Shown: positions 1 to 8,415, numbered from the stretch's first letter. The stretch is 64,000 nucleotides of DNA from Sphingopyxis witflariensis (GCF_002205635.1 NZ_NISJ01000012.1:1-64000), one strand, 5' to 3'. A program made the numbers and translations. Notes: a model not told the origin generated them from the letters alone.

Positions 1-38
1 TTCGCGATATCCAGACCGATTATGCTAACTTCCGACAC
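1..38 (-). CDS. IS110-family transposase, N-terminal fragment cut by the window edge
   Basis: Only the first 13 codons lie in the window. Read on the minus strand from a GTG at position 38 they give MSEVSIIGLDIAK, which matches the usual opening of IS110-family DEDD transposases; the Asp in GLDIAK would be the first catalytic acidic residue. An AGGAGG ribosome binding site sits just upstream (complement of 45-50). The rest of the gene lies to the left of the window. IS110 enzymes move a circular intermediate and lack classical terminal inverted repeats, so the element boundary cannot be read here. The short length is the main uncertainty. Confidence 0.6.
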   Translation of the reverse strand, partial: MSEVSIIGLDIA

Positions 39-181
39 GGACGCCTCCTCTAGTGGTGTGACAACACCTCCACTATGGCACATCGATGCCGCCGGGGGGC
101 GTCCACCCCATCACCCCAAAGCGGACATCCATCCTCTGCCCGGTGATCCAATCCGCCGCAGAGAAGGCTAGCTCACCCGCC
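39..181 (-). mobile_element. Probable non-coding end of the IS110 element, with hairpins
   Basis: This stretch between the transposase start and the stop of cydB has no credible gene. On the minus strand it contains an imperfect palindrome at 51-75 (TAGTGG and CCACTA arms), a GGGG/CCCC hairpin at about 96-109, and a 6-bp stem CTCTGC/GCAGAG at 134-163 enclosing an 18-nt loop. In IS110 elements the non-coding end upstream of the transposase encodes the bridge RNA, and this segment has the right position. The outer boundary of the element is not visible; part of the interval may be host DNA following cydB. Confidence 0.4.
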
Positions 182-1189
182 TCAATCATAGCTGAGATGC
201 GTCGCCTTCCCCCGGAAGATCCAGTGCGCGAGGATCGAATAACCCAGGATCACCGGCAACACGAACACCGCACCGGCAAGGATGATCATCAGCGATTCAG
301 GGCTCGCCGCCGCCTGCCAGATGTCGAGCCGGTCGGCGATCAGATAGGGGTAGAAGCTATAGGCGATGCCCACGAAACCGAGCGCGAACAGCACGCCTGC
401 GGTTGCGAGCGGTACCCATGACAGCTCGTCCTTCGCGCGTAGCGGGCGGCGCAGGAAGATGGCGAGGCCGATGAACAGGGTCGCGGCGGCGATCGGGATC
501 GGCAGCAGCGCGATAATCTCGGGCAGGCGGAACCAGCGTTCGAAGATGCGCTCCGACAGCATCGGGGTCGCGATCGAGATGATCGCCATTGCGAGCGCGG
601 TCAGCCAGAGCGTGACTTCGGCCCAGCGCACCGCGCGCTTTTGCAGCTCGCCCTCGACCTTGTAGATCAGCCAGCACGCGCCGACGAAGAGATAGCCCGC
701 GACAAGGCCGAGCGCGGCGAGCAGGCAGAAGAGCACCGAGGCGAGGCTCTGGTCGAACCCCAGCACATAGGCGCCGAGCATATAGCCCTGACACAGCGCG
801 GTGATCAGCGAGCCATAGAAAAAAGCGCTGTCCCAGCGATGCTTCTGTTCGGGCGGCGCCTTGGCGCGGAATTCGAAGCTGACCCCGCGCAGGATCAGCG
901 CGACGAGCATCAACACGACGGGCAGGTAAAGCTGGGTCAGGATCAGCCCGTGCGCGACGGGAAAGGCGACGAGCAGCAATCCGATGCCTAGCACCAGCCA
1001 CGTCTCATTGGCATCCCAAAAGGGGCCGATCGAGGCGACCATCAGGTCGCGATTCTCGTCCTTCTCCAGCCGCGTCAGCATCCCGACACCGAGGTCATAA
1101 CCGTCGAGGATGACGTAGAGCAGGATCGACAGGCCCATCAGCCCGGCGAAGATCACGGGCAGCCACCAGGCGTCGAAAAAGGGGGTCAT
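182..1189 (-). CDS. cydB: Cytochrome bd / cyanide-insensitive quinol oxidase subunit II
   Basis: 335 residues. This is the second membrane subunit of a bd-type quinol oxidase, which pairs with CydA in the inner membrane to reduce oxygen to water with electrons from quinol. The N-terminus (MTPFFDAWWLPVIFAG, then LDGYDLGVGML) and the conserved GPFWDANETWLV block are characteristic, and there are about eight to nine hydrophobic helices. The frame is open further upstream, but that part overlaps cydA and is Arg-rich with no family similarity. The ATG at 1189 overlaps the cydA stop as ATGA, so the two are translationally coupled. The gene ends close to an IS110 element, and its last residues (GKATHLSYD) look intact. 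Confidence 0.93.
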   Translation of the reverse strand: MTPFFDAWWLPVIFAGLMGLSILLYVILDGYDLGVGMLTRLEKDENRDLMVASIGPFWDANETWLVLGIGLLLVAFPVAHGLILTQLYLPVVLMLVALILRGVSFEFRAKAPPEQKHRWDSAFFYGSLITALCQGYMLGAYVLGFDQSLASVLFCLLAALGLVAGYLFVGACWLIYKVEGELQKRAVRWAEVTLWLTALAMAIISIATPMLSERIFERWFRLPEIIALLPIPIAAATLFIGLAIFLRRPLRAKDELSWVPLATAGVLFALGFVGIAYSFYPYLIADRLDIWQAAASPESLMIILAGAVFVLPVILGYSILAHWIFRGKATHLSYD

Positions 1190-2571
1190 GACTTTACCTC
1201 CAGCGCTTCGGCCGGGCCTTCGCCGCCGCCGGGAAGGGGGAACATCGGCTTGGCCTCGGGCGCCGCCTTGCCTAGTTTCGCGAGACGGTACAGCACCGCG
1301 ATATAGGCGGCGAGCAGCACGACATAGACTATGAGGTAGAGCGCGAGCGAGCTGGCGACCATTCCCGCGCCAACCGGCCCGACGGCGTCGGCGGTCTTGA
1401 GGACGCCGGTGACGAGCCACGGCTGGCGGCCGATTTCGGTGACATACCAACCCGCGAGCGTTGCTAGCCAGCCCGAGAAGGTCATCGCGACCAGCGCGCG
1501 GGCGAGCCAGCGCGGCAGCGCATCAACCCCGCGCCGTCCGATCGTCCAGCTTGCGGCCCATGACGTGAGCAGCATCAGCATCCCGATCCCGACCATGATG
1601 CGGAAGCCCCAGAACAGCGGGCCGACCGGCGGATGATTGCCCTCATAATCATTGAGCCCGGGGACGACGCCCGCGGCCTCATGCTTCAGGATCAGGCTGG
1701 CGCCCGAGGGGACGGCGATTTCCAGATGATTGGTGCGCGCCTTTTCGTCGGGGATGGCAAAGAGGACGAGCGGGACATGGCTGCGCGTTTCCCAATTCGC
1801 CTCCATCGCCGCGACCTTTTGCGGCTGATGCTCGAGCGTGTTGAGCCCGTGCATGTCGCCGACGAAAATCTGCACCGGGATCAGCAGCGCGGCGGCATAG
1901 ACGGCGGCCTTTAATGTGCGCCGCACGCCTTCGCCGCCGCCATCCTTTAGCCAGCGCCATGCGCTCATTCCGGCGATCAGGAAGGAGACGGTGAGCGCCG
2001 AGGCGAGCAGCATGTGCATCAGCCGGTATGGCATCGACGGGTTGAAGATGATCGCCCACCAGTCGGTCGCATGGACGATGCCGTCGCGCAGCTCAAAACC
2101 CGCGGGGGTCTGCATCCAGCTGTTGAGCGCGATGATCCAGAAGGCCGACAGGGTCGTGCCGCCCGCGACGAGGCAGGTCGCCATGGTGTGGACCCAATTG
2201 GGGACGCGGCGGAAACCGAAGAGCATGATGCCGAGGAACACGGCTTCGAGGAAGAAGGCGGTGAGTACCTCATAGGCGAGCAGCGGCCCGGCGACATTGC
2301 CGACGCGTTCCATATAGCCCGGCCAGTTGGTGCCGAACTGGAAGCTCATCGTGATGCCCGAGACGACCCCCATCGCGAAGCTCAGCGCGAAAATCTTCAC
2401 CCACAGGCGATAGGCGTCCATCCACGCGTCGTTGCCGGTGCGATTATAGGCGAGCTTGAATCCGAGCAGCGCCCAGCCGAGCGCGATGGTGATCGTCGGA
2501 AACAAGATGTGGAAACTGATGTTCGCGGCAAATTGAATGCGCGCGAGGATCAACGGGTCGAACGCGTCCAT
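1186..2571 (-). CDS. cydA: Cytochrome bd / cyanide-insensitive quinol oxidase subunit I
   Basis: 461 residues, the haem-carrying quinol-oxidising subunit. Visible landmarks: the N-terminal His at about residue 21 (ANISFHILFP), the second His in YRLMHMLLAS, Met in WGFRIMVG, and the EIGRQPW motif near the end of the quinol-binding region. At 461 residues it is shorter than E. coli CydA (about 520), which fits the short-Q-loop CIO/CioA subgroup, often cyanide-tolerant. It starts 3 bp after the stop of the upstream regulator and overlaps cydB by 4 bp, so the three genes form one operon. The CIO assignment rests on Q-loop length only. Confidence 0.93.
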   Translation of the reverse strand: MDAFDPLILARIQFAANISFHILFPTITIALGWALLGFKLAYNRTGNDAWMDAYRLWVKIFALSFAMGVVSGITMSFQFGTNWPGYMERVGNVAGPLLAYEVLTAFFLEAVFLGIMLFGFRRVPNWVHTMATCLVAGGTTLSAFWIIALNSWMQTPAGFELRDGIVHATDWWAIIFNPSMPYRLMHMLLASALTVSFLIAGMSAWRWLKDGGGEGVRRTLKAAVYAAALLIPVQIFVGDMHGLNTLEHQPQKVAAMEANWETRSHVPLVLFAIPDEKARTNHLEIAVPSGASLILKHEAAGVVPGLNDYEGNHPPVGPLFWGFRIMVGIGMLMLLTSWAASWTIGRRGVDALPRWLARALVAMTFSGWLATLAGWYVTEIGRQPWLVTGVLKTADAVGPVGAGMVASSLALYLIVYVVLLAAYIAVLYRLAKLGKAAPEAKPMFPLPGGGEGPAEALEVKS

Positions 2572-2573
2572 GT

Positions 2574-3206
2574 CTACCGCCCCCTGTCTGACAGAAAGTC
2601 GCTGTCGGCCTGGGCGCCGCTCCGCCCAAGTATTCGATCCTTGAACTCCAATGCCTTTACCACATGCGACCCCAAACGCAAAAGCTGGAGCAGGCGTTCA
2701 TTGTCGAGTCTCCGCATTTCGGCATACCAGTCGGTGAGTAGTTCGATTTGTTCGTGCATCGCCGCGATGCGTTCTTGCGCATGTTGATCGGCGGGGTCGT
2801 GTGCGGGTTCGATCAGCAGCCCGCGCAGCATCGACAGCGTCGGGTCGATTTCTCGCTTCTTGCGCTCCTCGACCAGCGTGCGGAAGATCGCCCACACGTC
2901 GCGCGGCGTCTCATAATAGTCGCGGCGGTCGCCGGGCAGATGGCGGAGCTGGACGAGGTTCCAGCTGGCGAGTTCCTTGAGGCCCATCGACACGCTGCCG
3001 CGCGACAGGCTCAGCGCTTCGCTGATTTCCTCGGCGTGGCGCGGCACTTCGGCGAGGAAGAGCATCGCGTAAATCTGCCCGACGGTGCGGTTGATCCCCC
3101 AGCGACTCCCCATCTCGCCGAAATGCAGGACGAACGCCTGCGCAAGCGGGGAGAGCCGGAACGGCGAAGATGGAGAGAGCGCTGGGGAATCAGGGGATAT
3201 ATTCAT
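2574..3206 (-). CDS. GbsR/MarR-type transcriptional regulator of the cyd operon
   Basis: 210 residues from the chosen ATG at 3206; an alternative ATG at 3227 adds seven residues, and neither has a clear ribosome binding site. The central part has a winged-helix pattern (INRTVGQIYAMLFL, then EEISEALSLSRGSVSMGLKEL and a wing with LPGDRRDYYE) typical of GbsR-like MarR relatives. The C-terminal third is helical and probably dimerises. It is first in the operon with cydA and cydB, with a perfect palindrome just upstream, so autoregulation and control of the oxidase genes are likely. The ligand is unknown. Confidence 0.85.
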   Translation of the reverse strand: MNISPDSPALSPSSPFRLSPLAQAFVLHFGEMGSRWGINRTVGQIYAMLFLAEVPRHAEEISEALSLSRGSVSMGLKELASWNLVQLRHLPGDRRDYYETPRDVWAIFRTLVEERKKREIDPTLSMLRGLLIEPAHDPADQHAQERIAAMHEQIELLTDWYAEMRRLDNERLLQLLRLGSHVVKALEFKDRILGRSGAQADSDFLSDRGR

Positions 3207-3232
3207 GGCGCATCGATACGCTTTCATTTCTA

Positions 3233-3256
3233 AAGTTTCAATAATTATTGAAACTT
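3233..3256. promoter_or_regulatory. Perfect 24-bp palindrome, likely operator of the cyd operon regulator
   Basis: The 12-base arm AAGTTTCAATAA is followed directly by its exact reverse complement. It lies 26 bp upstream of the ATG at 3206 and 5 bp upstream of the alternative ATG at 3227, in an AT-rich pocket of otherwise GC-rich DNA, where the operon promoter should be. Size and symmetry fit a dimeric winged-helix regulator. That it binds the adjacent GbsR-like protein is inference. Confidence 0.65.
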
Positions 3257-3402
3257 GTGACGGGTTGCCCTGGGCAATGTGGACGAAGATTGACAAATTG
3301 CGTGAGCCCGGCAATTTTGTTGCGCCGCAGCACCTCTTCTGTTAGGGGCGCGGCGTTTCGCGGCGCCCTGCGCGCTGCCCCCTTCATCAAGGCCACATCC
3401 GC

Positions 3403-5232
3403 ATGTCTTTGCGCAATATCGCCATCATCGCGCACGTCGATCATGGCAAGACCACCCTCGTCGATCAGCTTTTCCGCCAGTCGGGCACCTTCCGCGACAA
3501 CCAGCGCGTTGAAGAACGCTCGATGGATTCGGGCGATCTGGAAAAAGAGCGCGGGATTACCATTCTGGCCAAATGCACCAGTGTCGAGTGGGGCGAAGGC
3601 GCCGACCTGACGCGGATCAATATCGTCGACACCCCGGGCCACGCCGATTTCGGCGGTGAGGTCGAGCGTATCCTGAGCATGGTCGATGGCGTTATCCTGC
3701 TCGTCGATGCCGCCGAAGGCCCGATGCCGCAGACCAAATTCGTGACCGGCAAGGCGCTCGCGCTGGGCCTGAAGCCGATCGTCGTCGTCAACAAGATCGA
3801 CCGCAGCGACGCGCGCGCCGCCGAAGTGCTCGACGAAGTGTTCGAACTGTTCCTGACGCTCGAAGCCAATGACGAACAGCTTGATTTCCCGATCCTTTAT
3901 GCCTCGGGCCGCGGCGGTTACGCCTCGGAAGACCCCGAAGCGCGCGAAGGCACGCTCGAACCTTTGTTCAAGACGATCGTGTCGCACGTCCCGACCCCGG
4001 GCCTGCCCGAGGATGGTCCCTTCACCTTCCTCGCGACCCTGCTCGACCGCGACAATTTCATCGGTCGCATATTGACCGGCCGCGTCCAGTCGGGGACGAT
4101 CAAGGTCAACCAGCCGATCCACGCGATCGACATGGACGGCAAGGTGATCGAGACCGGCCGCGCGTCGAAGCTGCTGGCATTCCGCGGGCTTGAGCGTGTT
4201 CCCGTCGAGGAAGCCAAGGCGGGTGACATCGTCGCGATCGCGGGCCTCGCGCTTGCGACCGTCGCCAACACCATCGCCGACACGAGCGTCACCGAGCCGA
4301 TCGCCGCGCAGCCGATCGATCCGCCGACGCTGTCGATGCGCTTTGCCGTGAACGATTCGCCGATGGCGGGCCGCGAAGGCAGCAAGGTTACGAGCCGCAT
4401 GATCCGCGATCGCCTGACGCGCGAAGCCGAAACCAATGTCGCGATCCGCATCACCGAAAGCGCCGACAAGGACAGCTTTGAAGTCGCGGGCCGCGGCGAG
4501 CTTCAGCTCGGCGTGCTCATCGAAACGATGCGCCGCGAAGGCTTCGAACTCGGGATCAGCCGCCCGCGCGTGCTTTTCGGTGAAGACGAAAACGGTAAGC
4601 GTACCGAGCCTTATGAAACCGTCGTCATCGACGTCGACGACGAACATAGCGGCACGGTTGTCGAGAAGATGCAGATCCGCAAGGCCGACCTGACCGACAT
4701 GCGTCCGTCTGGCGGCGGCAAGACCCGCATCACCTTCAGCGGTCCGTCGCGCGGCCTGATCGGCTATCATGGCGAATTCCTGTCCGACACGCGCGGCACC
4801 GGGATCATGAACCGTCTGTTCGAGAAGTACGGCCCGCACAAAGGCCCGATCGAAGGCCGCAAAAATGGCGTTTTGATCTCGAACGGCAATGGCGAAGCCG
4901 TTGCTTATGCCCTCGGCCCGCTCGAAGAGCGCGGCATCCTGTTCGTCTCGCCCGGTGAGGCGCTGTACGAAGGGATGATCATCGGCGAAAATGCAAAGCC
5001 CGACGACCTCGAAGTCAACCCGATGAAGTCGAAGCAGCTCACCAACTTTCGTTCGACCGGCAAGGATGACGCGATCCGCCTCACCCCGCCGCGCCGCATG
5101 ACGCTGGAACAGGCGATCGCCTATATCGACGATGATGAAATGGTCGAAGTGACGCCGAAGAATATCCGCATCCGCAAGGCGATCCTCGACCCGAACGAGC
5201 GCAAGAAAGCCTCGCGCAAGAAAGCGGCCTGA
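3403..5232 (+). CDS. typA: Ribosome-associated translational GTPase TypA/BipA
   Basis: 609 residues, full length for the family. The G domain shows the P-loop AHVDHGKTT, switch II DTPGHADFGGEVER and the NKID motif, followed by EF-G-like domains II, III and V and the BipA-specific C-terminal domain (GGGKTRITFSGPSRGLIGY onward). TypA binds the 70S ribosome and is needed for growth under stress and cold; it helps 50S assembly. It is transcribed away from the cyd operon and is followed by a hairpin that looks like a terminator. The Lys-rich tail (NERKKASRKKAA) is usual. Confidence 0.97.
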   Translation: MSLRNIAIIAHVDHGKTTLVDQLFRQSGTFRDNQRVEERSMDSGDLEKERGITILAKCTSVEWGEGADLTRINIVDTPGHADFGGEVERILSMVDGVILLVDAAEGPMPQTKFVTGKALALGLKPIVVVNKIDRSDARAAEVLDEVFELFLTLEANDEQLDFPILYASGRGGYASEDPEAREGTLEPLFKTIVSHVPTPGLPEDGPFTFLATLLDRDNFIGRILTGRVQSGTIKVNQPIHAIDMDGKVIETGRASKLLAFRGLERVPVEEAKAGDIVAIAGLALATVANTIADTSVTEPIAAQPIDPPTLSMRFAVNDSPMAGREGSKVTSRMIRDRLTREAETNVAIRITESADKDSFEVAGRGELQLGVLIETMRREGFELGISRPRVLFGEDENGKRTEPYETVVIDVDDEHSGTVVEKMQIRKADLTDMRPSGGGKTRITFSGPSRGLIGYHGEFLSDTRGTGIMNRLFEKYGPHKGPIEGRKNGVLISNGNGEAVAYALGPLEERGILFVSPGEALYEGMIIGENAKPDDLEVNPMKSKQLTNFRSTGKDDAIRLTPPRRMTLEQAIAYIDDDEMVEVTPKNIRIRKAILDPNERKKASRKKAA

Positions 5233-5238
5233 CCAAGC

Positions 5239-5262
5239 GCGCCAGGGCTCCGGCCCTGGCGC
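5239..5262 (+). terminator. Probable rho-independent terminator after typA
   Basis: A 9-bp stem GCGCCAGGG/CCCTGGCGC with a 6-nt loop begins 6 bases after the typA stop and is followed by CTTTCCCC. The U-tract is weak, so termination may be partial. Confidence 0.6.
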
Positions 5263-5356
5263 CTTTCCCCGGCGCGGTTTGGCCTGACCGCCTGGTTCAA
5301 TCTTTCTTCACATCGCCGCGATACGCCTGTGCCCATCAGCGATGGAGGGAGCGGCA

Positions 5357-5851
5357 ATGACGATGCGTGCAGAAATCGAGCGACTGACGAGCGAGCATAG
5401 CCGGCTGCTCGCCTTGGCTGCCTCATTGGGACGCCATCTGAACGGGTCATTCCCGACCGATCGCGCGGCGCTCGATGATTTCCATGGCGCGCGCACCCAA
5501 TTGCGCAACCAGCTGATCGCCCATCTGAAGCGCGAGGATTGGGTGCTTTACCCCTCGATGCTCGCCAGCGACGATCGGCAACTGGCCATCACGGCGCAGA
5601 ATTTCGCCGACGAAATGGGCCATATTTCCGAAGCGTTCAGCAATTATAGCCGTCAATGGCTGCCCGATGCGATCGCCGCCGACTGGCCAGGCTATTGCGC
5701 CGCGACCAAGGGCATATTGGGCGCGCTGGCCGAGCGGATCGAGCGCGAGGATGGCGAGCTTTATCCGCTGGCCTCGACCGTCGAGGCGGTCGATGCCGCT
5801 GTGCTTGGCATGGCGCAGGTAACGGTTTCCTTCGGCGCATCGGCCGCATGA
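5357..5851 (+). CDS. Hemerythrin HHE-domain protein
   Basis: 164 residues. The ATG at 5357 is preferred over the one at 5342 because GGAGGGA lies 6 bp upstream of it. The His/Glu pattern of a four-helix HHE domain is visible: EHSRLL near the N-terminus, HLKREDWVLYP in the middle and ERIEREDGELYP near the C-terminus, which would form a non-haem di-iron site for oxygen or nitric oxide sensing or iron storage. It overlaps the next gene (MaoC-like) by ATGA. A paralogue sharing the same two signature segments lies at 14142-14642. The specific role is unknown. Confidence 0.8.
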   Translation: MTMRAEIERLTSEHSRLLALAASLGRHLNGSFPTDRAALDDFHGARTQLRNQLIAHLKREDWVLYPSMLASDDRQLAITAQNFADEMGHISEAFSNYSRQWLPDAIAADWPGYCAATKGILGALAERIEREDGELYPLASTVEAVDAAVLGMAQVTVSFGASAA

Positions 5852-6360
5852 CCGGCACACCGATGTTGCCTGAGGTTTACACGCGCCACCGGCTGGTGCC
5901 CGCTAAGGGTTTTGCCGACCTGAGGGTTGGCGATCTCTATCCGCTCCCGTCGCGGACGCTCGGCGACGCGAATTTCGTGGCCTTTCAGGCGGTGAGCCTC
6001 GACAATCATCCGATCCATTATGACGGGGAATATTGCCGCGCGCTCGGGTTTCCGGGGCCGCTGGCGCACGGGCTTCAGATCCTCTGCTTCACCGCCGCCG
6101 GCGCGGGCACCTTTCCGCACGAAATCGGCACCGCGCTGATCGGCATGATCGAGGTGCGCGCGCGCATCCTGAAAAGCGTCTTTCCCGGCGACACGCTGTA
6201 CCCGCTCCTCGAAATCACCGAACTCAAGCCGCAGCGCACGACCGGCCTCGTCACGATGCGCGCGAGCGTGACCAACCAGCATGGCGATACGGTACTCGAC
6301 GGCGAGCATGTCTATCTGCTTCGGCTGGAAGCGGACGCTACGAGCGACGCGAGCGGTTAG
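5848..6360 (+). CDS. MaoC-like (R)-specific enoyl-CoA hydratase family protein
   Basis: 170 residues with a single hotdog fold. The hydratase-2 signature is present around residues 45-70 (SLDNHPIHYDGEY, then GPLAHGLQ), with the catalytic Asp and His in place. Members hydrate trans-2-enoyl-CoA thioesters or act on related acyl-CoA substrates. The start ATG overlaps the hemerythrin stop codon (ATGA), so the two are co-translated, which is an unusual partnership. The substrate cannot be told from sequence. The C-terminus is slightly extended by a polar tail (ADATSDASG). Confidence 0.85.
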   Translation: MTGTPMLPEVYTRHRLVPAKGFADLRVGDLYPLPSRTLGDANFVAFQAVSLDNHPIHYDGEYCRALGFPGPLAHGLQILCFTAAGAGTFPHEIGTALIGMIEVRARILKSVFPGDTLYPLLEITELKPQRTTGLVTMRASVTNQHGDTVLDGEHVYLLRLEADATSDASG

Positions 6361-6398
6361 CCGGAGGCTATCGCCCTCCGATCCCCGCCAAGCCCCCC

Positions 6399-6818
6399 TC
6401 AGAGCGCGCGTCTCTCCTCCCAATCGAGGAGCAATTTGCGATCGCAGAAACGCCACACCCCATCCTCGCGGCGCCATTGGTCCTGATAGCGGATCGCCCA
6501 GCTCAGCGATTCCTTACGTCCATCCTGCTGGCTGATATGGTCCGCCGTGCAATAGGTCTCGCCGAGCGCGGTATCGCCGGTAATGGTGACGGTCTGATTG
6601 TGGATGCGATGTTGGGTCGCCGTGTACATGGTCGCCAGCACGTCCAGACTGGTAAGCACCGCATCGCGGCCGGAGAGCGTAAATCCCGGCCCTTCCAAAA
6701 CGCAGTCATCGGTTAAGATGTCTGCCCACAGCTTTTTGTCGCGGCGATCCGCACCCTGCGCGTAAAGCTCGGCCGTTTGCCGCAGCGCGGCCTGATCGAT
6801 CACCTGCTGAATGGTCAT
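6399..6818 (-). CDS. NTF2-like / SnoaL-type protein
   Basis: 139 residues. The cone-shaped NTF2 fold is suggested by an N-terminal helix pair (IDQAALRQTAELYAQGADRRD), then LWADILTDDCVLEGPG and alternating strands ending in WRREDGVWRFCDRKLLLDW. The start at 6818 is chosen because AGGAGG (complement of 6828-6833) lies 9 bp upstream; a GTG at 6827 would overlap that site. The binding site also overlaps the stop codon of the upstream reductase gene, so translation is probably coupled. Such proteins are small isomerases, hydratases or ligand binders; no substrate can be assigned. Confidence 0.8.
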   Translation of the reverse strand: MTIQQVIDQAALRQTAELYAQGADRRDKKLWADILTDDCVLEGPGFTLSGRDAVLTSLDVLATMYTATQHRIHNQTVTITGDTALGETYCTADHISQQDGRKESLSWAIRYQDQWRREDGVWRFCDRKLLLDWEERRAL

Positions 6819-6830
6819 GTCCGTCACCTC

Positions 6831-7739
6831 CTATGCCTTTGTGCGATATTGGGAGACGATCTCATCGACCGTTCGCGCAATGTCATTCCGGCGATAGCCC
6901 AGCAGCGCGGCCTCGGCGGGATCGGGTTCGTAAAAAATGCTATTGCCCCGCCCGGCCAGAAGTGCCGCGTCGGGAAGCATCGGATGCTCCTGGTCGATGA
7001 TCGGTGGCGCGTCCTTTCCGGCCGCCCGGAAGAAATGACCGAAATAATCCTGATAGGTCAGATTCTCGTCCCCAACGAGATAGGCGACATCCGATTGCCC
7101 ATGCTCCAGGGCTCCGGCGATCGCTTCGGAAAGCGATTGCGCCGAGATGAAATTGACACCGCCGGGGGGAGCGAATGCGGGCATCGGTGCAAAAAGCCCT
7201 TCGGCATAGCGCGTATAGGCTTCGAACATCGGAACGACGAGGCCGGGCACGCTGCCCACAACAAAGGGCGCATTGACGCTCATCACCCGGAACTCGGGCG
7301 ACGCCAGCGCGCGAGCACCGTCATCCGACATTTTTCGAGACCGCGCATAGGAGCTGGACGGCAGCACATCGGGAGCGGCCTGGGGATAGAAGCTGCCGAC
7401 ATTGACGGCATGGCGAATCCCGGCATCGCGCGCCGCCGCGAAGAAGCGCGGCACCCCTTTCGCATTGGCGCGCACCCAATGGGCATCTGCATCCTCGTCG
7501 GCTGGCACATGGCGGACATCATTACCGGCGGCAAAGACGAGGGCATCGAAACCGCTCAGCTCCTCCCGGGTAAAATCATTGGCGACATAGTCACCGGCGA
7601 GAAAGGGCAGCTCTGCGAGCGCCGACCCTGCGGCGGCTGGCTTCCGCGCCGCGATGGTCAGATCGTGACCGAGCGATTGCAGATGCAATGCGGCATGTCC
7701 GCCAATCATTCCCGTCCCGCCGACAACGAGGATTTTCAT
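6831..7739 (-). CDS. NAD(P)-dependent epimerase/reductase (extended SDR family)
   Basis: 302 residues. The Rossmann motif GGTGMIGGH is at the N-terminus, followed by a typical extended-SDR layout with the dinucleotide half first and a substrate half later. The expected YxxxK catalytic pair is shifted: the sequence reads SYARSRK, with one extra residue between Tyr and Lys, so activity may differ from classical epimerases. It is co-transcribed with the NTF2-like gene downstream and divergent from an HxlR regulator 103 bp away, which probably controls the pair. The substrate is unknown. Confidence 0.82.
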   Translation of the reverse strand: MKILVVGGTGMIGGHAALHLQSLGHDLTIAARKPAAAGSALAELPFLAGDYVANDFTREELSGFDALVFAAGNDVRHVPADEDADAHWVRANAKGVPRFFAAARDAGIRHAVNVGSFYPQAAPDVLPSSSYARSRKMSDDGARALASPEFRVMSVNAPFVVGSVPGLVVPMFEAYTRYAEGLFAPMPAFAPPGGVNFISAQSLSEAIAGALEHGQSDVAYLVGDENLTYQDYFGHFFRAAGKDAPPIIDQEHPMLPDAALLAGRGNSIFYEPDPAEAALLGYRRNDIARTVDEIVSQYRTKA

Positions 7740-7842
7740 CCATTTTCTCCTGAGATTGCATGAGCCTTAAAGGCCTGTATGCTTCTGTGAGATCTTATGT
7801 CGCCATTCGCAATCAGGCACCTGAAAGTGCTGTAGGAACCCA

Positions 7843-8220
7843 ATGGAAACCACCATGTCATCTACTATGGAAGCCTATCCGAAACTCACGATCGAGATCA
7901 TGGGGCTCGTCGCGGATAAATGGTCCTTGCTGACGGTGTACATACTTGGCGAAGGAACATTGCGATTCTCGGAATTGCGCCGCCGCGCCGTACCGATCAG
8001 CCAAAAAATGCTCACACAAACGCTGCGCGTGCTGGAACGGCATGGGCTGGTGGTGCGGCGCGTCCTTCCGACGGCGCCTCCACAGGTTGAGTATTCGCTC
8101 TCACCGCTCGGCCGCAGTTTTCTGTCCGCCGCCAGCGTCATTTGCGCATGGACGCGTGATAATCTGGCGGAAGTGGACGCCGCCAGGCAACGATTCGATC
8201 AGGAACGATCGGCGGCTTAG
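7843..8220 (+). CDS. HxlR-family transcriptional regulator
   Basis: 125 residues. The HxlR winged helix is clear: VADKWSLLTVYIL, then LRFSELRRR, ISQKMLTQTLRVLERHGLV and the wing VEYSLSPLGRSF. Many HxlR proteins sense reactive electrophiles through an N-terminal Cys; this one has Ala-Asp where that Cys often sits, so another sensing mode is likely. AGGA lies 5 bp before the ATG. It is divergent from the reductase/NTF2 operon, the usual arrangement for an HxlR regulator and its target. Confidence 0.9.
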   Translation: METTMSSTMEAYPKLTIEIMGLVADKWSLLTVYILGEGTLRFSELRRRAVPISQKMLTQTLRVLERHGLVVRRVLPTAPPQVEYSLSPLGRSFLSAASVICAWTRDNLAEVDAARQRFDQERSAA

Positions 8221-8288
8221 GGTCAGGACGCATTGATTGTCACCGTCAGAAGGTGATGGTCGCGGCGAAATCGACATTCATCAAAATA

Positions 8289-8303
8289 GAACAAACCATA
8301 AAC
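8289..8303. promoter_or_regulatory. LexA-box-like sequence upstream of the HTH gene
   Basis: GAAC-N7-AAAC lies 113 bp upstream of the start at 8416. The alphaproteobacterial LexA box is GAAC-N7-GAAC (equally GTTC-N7-GTTC), so there is one mismatch. The surrounding DNA is AT-rich, as expected for a promoter. This is weak evidence. Confidence 0.25.
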
Positions 8304-8415
8304 AAATCGCTTTCCTACAAAATCTCCGGCTGACATATTCTGTCTGGTTTGGCCGCGGTCCCGGCTTCGCTCGTCATGGGCGGTACGGCGCGCCGCTGGA
8401 GCAGGAGGGCAGGAT

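Noticed and set aside
1190..1450. N-terminal extension of the cydB frame
   Set aside because: Arg-rich, overlaps cydA, and has no similarity to CydB; the ATG at 1189 fits the family and overlaps the cydA stop.
3238..4839. 533-codon minus-strand frame opposite typA
   Set aside because: Antisense to typA, no domain, no plausible start.
7829..7842. Short inverted repeat before the HxlR gene (GCAC/GTGC arms near 7817-7830)
   Set aside because: Four-base arms are too short to call an operator in GC-rich DNA.
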